Source: DASSQJ01 sp963773655
GTDB lineage: Bacteria > Actinomycetota > Actinomycetes > Actinomycetales > Dermatophilaceae
NCBI GenBank assembly: GCA_963773655.1
Contig: CAVZBX010000001.1
Location: 62,001 to 126,000, forward strand
Direction of reading: 5' to 3'
DNA length: 64,000 nucleotides
Part shown: positions 58,198 through 64,000 of the stretch, one piece after another
How positions within the stretch are numbered: position 1 is the first letter of the stretch
How the letters are laid out: each line of letters starts with the position of its first letter
Program-made: the position numbers and the translations under genes
The notes under the pieces: model-generated
What the model was told of the DNA's origin: nothing
Seen by the model: only the letters and a program-made list of their open reading frames with translations
Database searches by the model: none

Positions 58198-59306
58198 GCG
58201 CACCCACCGGGACGCCGGCGGCGGCATCCCAGGTCGCCGCCCGGCTCTCCGTGCTCGACCGCTACCTGCCGGTGTGGATCGGGCTGGCGATGGCCGCCGG
58301 GCTCCTCCTCGGGCGTGCCGCCCCCGGCCTCGGCACCGCGCTGTCGGCGGTCGAGGTCGAGGGCATCTCGCTGCCCATCGCCGTCGGGCTGCTCGTGATG
58401 ATGTACCCGGTGCTCGCGAAGGTGCGCTACGACCGGCTCGACACCGTCACCGGTGACCGGCGGATGCTCCTCTCCAGCCTGGTCCTCAACTGGCTCGTCG
58501 GGCCCGCGCTGATGTTCACCCTCGCCTGGCTGCTCCTGCCCGACCTCCCCGAGTACCGCACCGGGCTGATCATCGTCGGGCTCGCGCGCTGCATCGCCAT
58601 GGTGATCATCTGGAACGACCTGGCCTGCGGTGACCGCGAGGCGGCGGCGGTGCTCGTCGCGCTCAACTCGGTCTTCCAGGTCCTCGCGTTCGCCGGCCTC
58701 GGCTGGTTCTACCTGTCGGTCCTTCCCGGCTGGCTCGGGCTGGAGCAGACCACCCTCGACGTCTCGCCGTGGCAGATCGCCGCATCGGTCCTCGTCTTCC
58801 TCGGCATCCCGCTGCTCCTGGGGTACCTCTCCCGCACGGTCGGCGAGCGCCGATGGGGCAGGGAGGCCTACGAGCGCTCGTTCCTGCCGCGGGTGGGTCC
58901 GTGGGCGCTCTACGGGCTGCTCTTCACCGTCGTCGTGCTCTTCGCGCTCCAGGGCGACCGGATCACCAGCCGGCCCCTCGACATCGCCCGGATCGCCCTG
59001 CCGCTGCTCGCGTACTTCGCGATCATGTGGGGCGGAGGGTTCCTGCTCGGTCGCGCGCTGGGGATGACCTACGAGCGCACCACGACGCTCGCCTTCACGG
59101 CCGCAGGCAACAACTTCGAGCTGGCCATCGCCGTCGCCATCGCCACCTTCGGCGCCACCTCCGGCCAGGCGCTCGCGGGGGTCGTCGGCCCGCTCATCGA
59201 GGTGCCCGTGCTCGTCGCGCTCGTGTACGTCAGCCTCGCCCTCCGCCCGCGCTTCCCGCACCCCGCCGCGGCGCCGGCCGCCTCCCGGTCCGGGGATCCG
59301 CGCTGA
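58194..59306 (+). CDS. acr3: ACR3-family arsenite efflux transporter
   Basis: A 370-residue membrane transporter with ten hydrophobic helices. The conserved cysteine needed for arsenite transport lies in VGLARCIAMVIIWNDLACGD. Other family segments are ADPAL-like GPALMFTLAWLLLPDLPEYRTG and FTAAGNNFELAIAVAIATFG near the C-terminus, typical of the bile-acid/arsenite transporter fold. It exports As(III). GTG 58194 overlaps the arsI stop, making a two-gene operon under ArsR control. Confidence 0.95.
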   Translation: MSAPTGTPAAASQVAARLSVLDRYLPVWIGLAMAAGLLLGRAAPGLGTALSAVEVEGISLPIAVGLLVMMYPVLAKVRYDRLDTVTGDRRMLLSSLVLNWLVGPALMFTLAWLLLPDLPEYRTGLIIVGLARCIAMVIIWNDLACGDREAAAVLVALNSVFQVLAFAGLGWFYLSVLPGWLGLEQTTLDVSPWQIAASVLVFLGIPLLLGYLSRTVGERRWGREAYERSFLPRVGPWALYGLLFTVVVLFALQGDRITSRPLDIARIALPLLAYFAIMWGGGFLLGRALGMTYERTTTLAFTAAGNNFELAIAVAIATFGATSGQALAGVVGPLIEVPVLVALVYVSLALRPRFPHPAAAPAASRSGDPR

Positions 59307-59458
59307 CCGACGCGACCGGCCGGGCGGGGGAACCGCTGACCGCCGCGGCCGCGGCAGGAACTCGCTGGTCGGCGCCACCCTGCCCTCCTGCTCGTCGGCG
59401 TCGACGCCCCGCGGTGCGGGCGGACGGCGCCCGGCCGCCCGGCCCCTGCGACGGGCTC

Positions 59459-59513
59459 TTGCGCTCACGACATATCGCGATATAACGTGTTCGTGTAACA
59501 CGACATATCGCGA
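59459..59513 (+). promoter_or_regulatory. PadR-type operator/promoter
   Basis: A TTGCGC (59459-59464) and TATAAC (59481-59486) pair with a 16-base spacer forms a promoter. A palindrome ATATCGCGATAT (59472-59483) overlaps the -10, and a perfect 15-base direct repeat CACGACATATCGCGA occurs at 59466-59480 and 59499-59513. This AT-rich palindrome is typical of PadR operators. Repression by the downstream PadR protein is inferred. Confidence 0.7.
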
Positions 59514-59524
59514 AAGGAACGGGT

Positions 59525-60358
59525 ATGACGGACGAGACGTGGGTCGTCAGCGGCCCCCAGGTCATCGAGGTCGACGCCGTCCGGGCGCTGCGGGTGCAGC
59601 TCGTCCGGGGACGGGTCGACGTCGTCGCGCACGATGAGCCCGGCGCGCGGCTCGAGGTGCACTCGGTCGACGGCCGTCCCCTCGAGGTCCAGCTGCGCGA
59701 CGGCGAGCTGCGCGTCGGCTACACCTTCACCCTCGGCGGTTGGGAGGGATGGCTCGAGAAGTTCCGCAACTTCCGCGACCGGGACCGGGCCGACGTCTCG
59801 ATCGCCGTGCCGCGCAGCGCCGTCGCGAAGGTCGGCACGGTGAGCGCCGACGGGCTCGTCGCGGGCGTCGACGGCCAGGCATCGGTCTCGACCGTCTCCG
59901 GGTCGCTCGTCGTCGACGAGACCCGCGGGCGGCTCTCGGCCAACACCGTGTCCGGCGAGATCGTCGTGCGGGCCCACGAGGGCGACCTCTCGCTCAACAC
60001 CGTCTCCGGGGAGCTGGCCGCCTCCGGAGCCCTGAGCTCGGTCAACGCCAACGCGGTCTCCGGGGCGCTCGCCCTCGACGTCACGGACGGGTCCACGTGG
60101 ATCTCGGCGACCACGGTCTCCGGCGACGTCACGGTCCGTCTGCCCGCAGGGGAGGACGTCAACGTCAAGGCCAACGCGGTGAGCGGGCGGCTCGTCGTCG
60201 ACGGCGAGGAGTACGGCTCCGGCACGCCGGGCACGCGCACGGTCGACCTGCGGCACGGCACCGGCGGCAGCACCATCTCGGTGAGCACCGTCTCCGGCGA
60301 CGTGACCCTGCTCCGAGGGGCGCCGGCGTCCGCCGCGAGCCCGGGGGAGGATGGCTGA
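59525..60358 (+). CDS. DUF4097 beta-helix-like protein
   Basis: A 277-residue protein. The C-terminal 170 residues contain seven VSG repeats (STVSGSLVV, NTVSGEIVV, NTVSGELAA, NAVSGALAL, TTVSGDVTV, NAVSGRLVV, STVSGDVTL) about 18-23 residues apart, the mark of DUF4097/DUF4098 beta-solenoid proteins. The N-terminal portion (VIEVDAVRALRVQLVRGRVDVV) is a lead-in. The function is unknown; members often pair with PadR regulators and respond to envelope stress. ATG 59525 follows AAAGGAACGGGT. The padR gene starts two bases after its stop. Confidence 0.87.
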   Translation: MTDETWVVSGPQVIEVDAVRALRVQLVRGRVDVVAHDEPGARLEVHSVDGRPLEVQLRDGELRVGYTFTLGGWEGWLEKFRNFRDRDRADVSIAVPRSAVAKVGTVSADGLVAGVDGQASVSTVSGSLVVDETRGRLSANTVSGEIVVRAHEGDLSLNTVSGELAASGALSSVNANAVSGALALDVTDGSTWISATTVSGDVTVRLPAGEDVNVKANAVSGRLVVDGEEYGSGTPGTRTVDLRHGTGGSTISVSTVSGDVTLLRGAPASAASPGEDG

Positions 60359-60360
60359 GC

Positions 60361-60966
60361 ATGCCTCCCGTCTTCCAGCACGGCCAGCTGCGCCTGTACC
60401 TGCTCGCCCTCCTCGAACAGCGACCGATGCACGGCTACGAGGTCATCACCGCGCTGTCCGACCGCTTCGGCGGCACCTACCGACCGAGTGCCGGCACCGT
60501 CTACCCCCGGCTCGCGGCGCTCGAGGAGGAGGGTCGGGTGCGCCGCAGCGAGGCCGACCGGCGCAGCACCTACGAGCTGACCGACGCGGGACGCCGCGAG
60601 CTCGACGAGCGCCGCGGTGAGCTGGCGGCCCTCGAGGAGGACATCGCGGACACCGTCCGTGACCGTGCCGCCCGCGTGCGCGACGACGTCCGCGCCTCGA
60701 TGCACGGCCTGCGCGCCGAGCTCGCGGCGGCGGCGCAGGAGGCCCGCGCCGGTGCCGTCCGGCACTCCGGCCCGGCCCACGACACCCGTTCGGCCTCGCA
60801 CGCGCGCCAGGCCGAGGCCGAGGCCCTGCTCCGCCGGTTCCGCGACGAGGTGCGCACCGAGCTGCGGCGTGCCGACGCCCGGGGTGCGGTCGAGCAGCTC
60901 ACGGTCGAGACGCTGCGCACGGTGCTCGACTCCGCCCTCGCGGCGGTGCGCCAGACCCTGCGCTGA
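60361..60966 (+). CDS. PadR-family transcriptional regulator
   Basis: A 201-residue PadR regulator. The N-terminal winged helix (LRLYLLALLEQRPMHGYEVITAL, SAGTVYPRLAALEEEGRVR, STYELTDAGRRELDERR) is followed by a long helical C-terminal dimerisation region unlike the short PadR-s1 form. A basic Ala/Arg-rich stretch ends it. It starts two bases after the DUF4097 stop and probably represses the operator at 59466-59513. Confidence 0.9.
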   Translation: MPPVFQHGQLRLYLLALLEQRPMHGYEVITALSDRFGGTYRPSAGTVYPRLAALEEEGRVRRSEADRRSTYELTDAGRRELDERRGELAALEEDIADTVRDRAARVRDDVRASMHGLRAELAAAAQEARAGAVRHSGPAHDTRSASHARQAEAEALLRRFRDEVRTELRRADARGAVEQLTVETLRTVLDSALAAVRQTLR

Positions 60967-60984
60967 GCCCCGCCGTTCTCGACG

Positions 60985-61028
60985 ACGTGGGTGGTGATCG
61001 TCGCCCAGCCGACGATCACCACCCACGT
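60985..61028. repeat. Intergenic palindrome, copy 2
   Basis: Perfect 19-base arms (60985-61003 and 61010-61028) flank a 6-base loop CCCAGC. The core, ACGTGGGTGGTGATCGTCG with its complement, matches copy 1 at 28757-28810. It sits between padR and the HAD gene, which run in the same direction, so it could end padR transcription. Confidence 0.8.
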
Positions 61029-61093
61029 TCGGAGGAGGTCGGCGGGTGGGGGCGCGCCGTGAGGGCTCGCTCCCGGCCCGGCACACTGACCCG

Positions 61094-61756
61094 GTGACCA
61101 CGACCCCGCGCTGGCCAACCGTCCTGTTCGACCTCGACGGCACCCTCGCCGACACCATCCCGCTCATCGTCGCCTCGTACCAGCACGCCTTCCGGACCGT
61201 CGCCGGGGAGGAGGTCGACGAGGCGCGCGCCCGCGCGTGGATCGGCCGCCCCCTCCTCGACGCCCTGCTCGAGGAGTCACCGGAGCACGGGCACGAGCTC
61301 GACCGCGTCTACCGCGAGTGGAACCTCGCCAACACCGCCCGTCTCATCCGCCGCTACGACGGGGTCCCCGGGCTGCTGCAGCAGCTCCGGGACGCCGGCG
61401 TCGTCACCGGGGTGGTCACCTCGAAACGGCACGAGACCGCGCGGCTGGCGCTCGAGGCGGTCGGAGCCGAGTCCCTCGTCGGGGTCGTCGCCGCCCTCGA
61501 GGACACCGATCGCCACAAGCCCGAGCCGGAGCCGCTGCTCCACGGCGCGGCCGTGCTGGGCGCGGACCCCGGCTCCTGCGTCTACGTCGGCGACGCGGTC
61601 GTCGACGTGCTGGCGGCCCGGGCCGCCGGGATGGATGCCGTGGCCGTCACCTGGGGCGCGGGCGAGGCCGCTGCACTCGCCGCGGCCGGGCCGGTGGCGA
61701 CGGTCCGGTCGGTCCCGGAACTGGCCGGCGTGCTGGTCCCCGGATCGCTCCGCTGA
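61094..61756 (+). CDS. HAD-family hydrolase (phosphoglycolate-phosphatase-like)
   Basis: A 220-residue HAD phosphatase. Motif I is VLFDLDGTLADT, motif II Thr/Ser is in GVVTSKRHETA, the Lys of motif III is in RHKPEPEPLL, and motif IV is CVYVGDAVVDVLAARAAG. The cap is a small helical C1 insertion (SYQHAFRTVAGEEVDEARAR). It resembles PPase/phosphoglycolate phosphatase-like enzymes; the substrate is unknown. The start is GTG 61094; a CACACT hexamer six bases upstream could be a -10 element. Confidence 0.9.
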   Translation: MTTTPRWPTVLFDLDGTLADTIPLIVASYQHAFRTVAGEEVDEARARAWIGRPLLDALLEESPEHGHELDRVYREWNLANTARLIRRYDGVPGLLQQLRDAGVVTGVVTSKRHETARLALEAVGAESLVGVVAALEDTDRHKPEPEPLLHGAAVLGADPGSCVYVGDAVVDVLAARAAGMDAVAVTWGAGEAAALAAAGPVATVRSVPELAGVLVPGSLR

Positions 61757-61862
61757 GCCGCTCGGGCGGGTGCCGGGGGGTGGCCGTGGTGCTGTTGTGA
61801 CTCGTGGGTCAGGAGTAGGTCCGCGGTTCAGATCGACACGCGAGGCAGCGCGTCCGGGCGAA

Positions 61863-61891
61863 TGACATCCGTGTCATTCCGCGGTTAGCAT
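61863..61891 (+). promoter_or_regulatory. Promoter with palindrome upstream of the DUF3263 gene
   Basis: TGACAT (61863-61868) and TAGCAT (61886-61891) are separated by 17 bases, a good vegetative promoter for actinobacteria. The -35 lies within a perfect inverted repeat AATGACA-TCCG-TGTCATT, so a dimeric regulator could compete with RNA polymerase. The start would be near 61898. Confidence 0.6.
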
Positions 61892-61941
61892 GGGCGCCAG
61901 TCGTCGTCCCCCGCAACGCAACGAAGGGTCCATCGGGAACC

Positions 61942-62232
61942 GTGAGCGCCGCCGAACACCTCAGCACGTCCACCCGGGTCGACGGGCTGTCCGAGCGCGA
62001 CCAGGAGATCCTGGCGTTCGAGCGGCAGTGGTGGAAGTACGCGGGCTCGAAGGAGACCGCCATCAAGGAGCTCTTCGACATGAGCTCCACGCGCTACTAC
62101 CAGGTGCTCAACGGACTCATCGACGACCCCACGGCGCTCGCGCACGACCCGATGCTCGTCAAGCGGCTGCGCCGGCTGCGGGCGAGCCGTCAGCGGGCCC
62201 GCTCGGCCCGCCGCCTCGGACTGGATCCCTGA
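61942..62232 (+). CDS. DUF3263 helix-turn-helix protein
   Basis: A 96-residue protein of the DUF3263 family, widespread in actinobacteria. The core LSERDQEILAFERQWWKYAG is diagnostic, followed by ETAIKELFDMSSTRYYQVLN, which reads as a helix-turn-helix. A basic tail (RLRASRQRARSARRLG) may bind DNA. The biological role is unknown. GTG 61942 is used. A strong terminator hairpin follows 22 bases after the stop. Confidence 0.9.
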   Translation: MSAAEHLSTSTRVDGLSERDQEILAFERQWWKYAGSKETAIKELFDMSSTRYYQVLNGLIDDPTALAHDPMLVKRLRRLRASRQRARSARRLGLDP

Positions 62233-62253
62233 CCCGGCCGACCCCAGACCAGT

Positions 62254-62287
62254 GACGCCCGTCCGTGAGGGAAGCCGGACGGGCGTC
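62254..62287 (+). terminator. Terminator after the DUF3263 gene
   Basis: A perfect 12-base stem (62254-62265 GACGCCCGTCCG with 62276-62287) and a 10-base loop, followed by TCTGCG, lies 22 bases after the stop codon. It also lies before the converging DUF3349 gene end and could work both ways. Confidence 0.75.
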
Positions 62288-62357
62288 TCTGCGTCCGCGG
62301 TCCGGCGGGTGGCCGGCTCGGTGCGGGCCGGCCGCTCGCCGCGGCCCGACCACGCCG

Positions 62358-62948
62358 TCAGGGCAGGTCGGGGTCGGGGAACTCGACCGGCCAGCCCTTC
62401 TTCGCGAGCTGGTCGCGGACCCGTCGCAGGTCCTGCTCGCTGGGCTCGACGTGGGTGTAGGACGTGATGGCCTCGGCGATGTCGTCGGGCCCGGCCGGGC
62501 TGACGTCGGCCCGGCGCAGCGCCTTGGCGATCTTCTTGACCTCCGAACGGGTCAGCCGCCGCTCGAGCAGGGCGAGGAGCGGCATGTAGTCGTGCTCCGG
62601 CACGCCGCCGGGGTAGCCCTCGCGCAGCCAGGCGACGATGCGCGCGAGCGGGCTGCCCTCGCGCGGAGGCGCGTCGTCCTCGCCCTCCTCGGGGCCGCCG
62701 AGCGGCCAGCCGCCGAGCACGAGCCTGGCCGAGACGCGGCGGACGTCGGCGTCCTCGGGGATCAGGGCCCTGGCCGCCGTCGGGGAGAGCAGGCCCTGGT
62801 CGGCCAGCCGGCGGAGGACGTCATGGGCGGCCTCCTGGCCGAGGCGCTCGTGGAGCACCGACCCGAGCGCGGCCGCCTCGGAGTCGGCGACGCCCTCCGG
62901 GAAGCCCTCCCGGATCCACTGGATGACGGAGGCGGACAGCTGCGGCAT
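62358..62948 (-). CDS. DUF3349 protein, two repeats
   Basis: A 196-residue cytosolic protein built of two DUF3349-like repeats. The second is clear: IVAWLREGYPGGVPEHDYMPLLALLERRLTRSEVKKIAK; the first, IQWIREGFPEGVADSEAAALGSVLHERL, is more diverged. Each ends with a short KGWP- or GGWP-like motif. These small helical proteins are actinobacterial, of unknown function, and often lie next to Pit phosphate transporters, as here. It starts seven bases after the membrane gene stop. Confidence 0.88.
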   Translation of the reverse strand: MPQLSASVIQWIREGFPEGVADSEAAALGSVLHERLGQEAAHDVLRRLADQGLLSPTAARALIPEDADVRRVSARLVLGGWPLGGPEEGEDDAPPREGSPLARIVAWLREGYPGGVPEHDYMPLLALLERRLTRSEVKKIAKALRRADVSPAGPDDIAEAITSYTHVEPSEQDLRRVRDQLAKKGWPVEFPDPDLP

Positions 62949-62955
62949 TCGACGA

Positions 62956-63255
62956 TCACTCCTTGTCGACGACGGTGGGGAAGCCGTGCTCGAAGCTGAC
63001 GCTCATGCCGGCGCCGCCCGCGACGATCATCGTCAGGCCGAGGACGACGCCGCCGACGACGACGGCGTAGCAGAGCCAGGCGAGGAAGCGGCCGGTGGGG
63101 TGCGGCCGGTCGTGGCTGAGCTCGGCGTCGCCACCGGTGCCCCAGGCCGAGGCCCGGATCCCGACGGCGAAGACCGCGGGCAGGCCGGCGCCGAAGACCA
63201 GGCCCACCAGGAGGACGCGCCACGAGGCGTCGAGGGCGAGGATGATGCTGTTCAC
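62956..63255 (-). CDS. Small Pit-associated membrane protein (99 aa)
   Basis: A 99-residue membrane protein with two helices: WRVLLVGLVFGAGLPAVFAVGI and FLAWLCYAVVVGGVVLGLTMIVA. The tail MSVSFEHGFPTVVDKE is short and cytosolic or external. GTG 63255 follows GAGGAGCCCC. It lies 11 bases after the phosphate transporter stop and seven before DUF3349, in the conserved order pit, small membrane protein, DUF3349. It may be an accessory subunit, but no function is proven. Confidence 0.8.
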   Translation of the reverse strand: MNSIILALDASWRVLLVGLVFGAGLPAVFAVGIRASAWGTGGDAELSHDRPHPTGRFLAWLCYAVVVGGVVLGLTMIVAGGAGMSVSFEHGFPTVVDKE

Positions 63256-63266
63256 GGGGGCTCCTC

Positions 63267-64000
63267 TCAGCGGACCTGGTCGGTGGGGTGCTCGGCGGGA
63301 TGCTGGCTGCCCGGTCGACCCTCCCACTCGTCGTTGACGTTGTGGGCGCCGATCGGGGCGCGTCGGGCCCGGAACCACATCCAGCTGGCGAAACCCAGGA
63401 GGAGGAGGAAGACCACGATGGCGCCGAGCGCGCCACCGATGGCGTTGGCGACGACCCACGTGAGGGCACCCACCAGGGCGGCCGAGGGCAGGGTGATCGC
63501 CCACGCCGCCACCATCCGCCCGGCGACGTTCCACCGCACCGGTGCCCGGCGACCGACGCCCGAGCCGAGGATCGAGCCGGTCGCGACGTGCGTCGTCGAG
63601 AGGGCGAATCCGAGGTGGCTGGAGGACAGGATGACCGCGGCCGAGCTGCTCTCGGCGGCCATGCCCTGCGCCGGTGAGATCTCGATCAGCCCCTTGCCGA
63701 GCGTCCGGATGATCCGCCAGCCGCCGATCCACGTGCCGAGGGCGATCGCGACGGCGGCCGTCACCTTGACCCAGAACGGCACCGCCTCGGTGTCGGTCCA
63801 GTACCCGGCGGCGATGAGGGCGAGCGTCATCACACCCATGGTCTTCTGGGCGTCGTTGGTGCCGTGCGCCAGCGAGACGAGCGAGGCCGAGCCGACCTGG
63901 CCCCAGCGGAACCCGCGCTGGCGGTAGCGCTCGGTCACGCCCTGGGTGATCTTGAAGACCAGCCAGGTGCCGACGGCCGCGACGACGATCGCGATGACGG
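63267..64000 (-). CDS. pit: Inorganic phosphate transporter, Pit family (partial)
   Basis: The N-terminal part lies beyond the right edge; 244 codons are visible. The C-terminal PiT signature is present: LVSLAHGTNDAQKTMGVMTLALI, with the family GTND motif, then ALGTWIGGWRIIRTLGKGLI, AESSSAAVILSSSHLGFALSTTHVATGSILG and several helices. It couples phosphate or metal-phosphate import to protons. The C-tail is His/Asn-rich. It heads the three-gene operon with the 99-residue membrane protein and DUF3349. Confidence 0.93.
   Translation of the reverse strand, partial: VIAIVVAAVGTWLVFKITQGVTERYRQRGFRWGQVGSASLVSLAHGTNDAQKTMGVMTLALIAAGYWTDTEAVPFWVKVTAAVAIALGTWIGGWRIIRTLGKGLIEISPAQGMAAESSSAAVILSSSHLGFALSTTHVATGSILGSGVGRRAPVRWNVAGRMVAAWAITLPSAALVGALTWVVANAIGGALGAIVVFLLLLGFASWMWFRARRAPIGAHNVNDEWEGRPGSQHPAEHPTDQVR

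Noticed and set aside
1..64000. CRISPR array, rRNA or tRNA genes
   Set aside because: No regular repeat-spacer series and no recognisable rRNA or tRNA cloverleaf sequences were found.
1..64000. Insertion sequences or transposons
   Set aside because: No transposase-like protein, terminal inverted repeats or target duplications were seen. The palindromes at 28.8 and 61.0 kb have no coding part.

Overview
The window is about 73% GC by eye and almost fully coding, with strong C/G third-position bias, many GTG starts and many 4-base stop/start overlaps. The families present (DUF3349 and DUF3263 proteins, an RskA-type anti-sigma factor, DUF3618 and Holin-X stress proteins, a PadR/DUF4097 pair, a deazaflavin-type oxidoreductase) point to a high-GC actinobacterium. 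A soil or marine Micrococcales-type genus such as the Intrasporangiaceae is plausible but cannot be proved from this window. No rRNA, tRNA, CRISPR array, insertion sequence or phage was found; this looks like chromosomal backbone with accessory functions.

Layout. 0-12.9 kb: beta-lactamase-fold hydrolase, a type I sulfatase with its radical-SAM maturase, LURP-one protein, ferredoxin-reductase-like flavoprotein, epoxide-hydrolase-like enzyme, small hypotheticals, CPBP protease and an FAD monooxygenase-like protein. 12.9-19.2 kb (minus): GtrA-GT2 fusion, ArnT/PMT-like glycosyltransferase, GH6 glucanase lipoprotein and a histidine kinase, which look like a cell-surface glycan operon. 19.4-22.4 kb: two divergent stress-type operons, each behind a SigF/SigB-like promoter. 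22.6-28.7 kb: hydrolases, an ABC exporter, an SDR and a fasciclin lipoprotein. 28.8-30.2 kb: SigK-like sigma factor and RskA-like anti-sigma factor; the fasciclin gene and the sigma operon share one promoter motif. 31-41.5 kb: CYTH-CHAD protein, VTT protein, carbonic anhydrase, aldo-keto reductase, GAF-SpoIIE phosphatase, a Vps62-like membrane fusion, and a sensor kinase and response regulator that converge and overlap.

41.8-49.7 kb: SAP-like protein, SDR, MFS transporter, lipoprotein, acyl-CoA dehydrogenase and a molybdate operon (HTH-TOBE regulator, modA, modB, modC). 49.8-55.6 kb: a tightly coupled operon of GAF hybrid kinase, lone receiver, receiver-cyclase and a PGM1-like ATP-grasp ligase. 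This is the best candidate for an undescribed system, but its first and third genes carry nine apparent single-base indels as read here. 55.6-64 kb: SGNH hydrolase, uracil-DNA glycosylase, a divergent arsenic locus (arsR / arsI-acr3), DUF4097-padR behind two palindromic operators, HAD phosphatase, DUF3263 protein, and the end of a Pit phosphate-transporter operon.

Regulation is unusually readable. There are paired SigK-type promoters, divergent SigF-type promoters, a CTCAG tandem repeat upstream of the response regulator, PadR and ArsR operators, a two-copy intergenic palindrome, and several promoters whose -10 hexamer lies exactly 6 nt from the start codon, implying leaderless mRNAs. Single-base frame breaks occur in five genes or loci besides intact neighbours; their number and clustering suggest either sequence error or recent decay.
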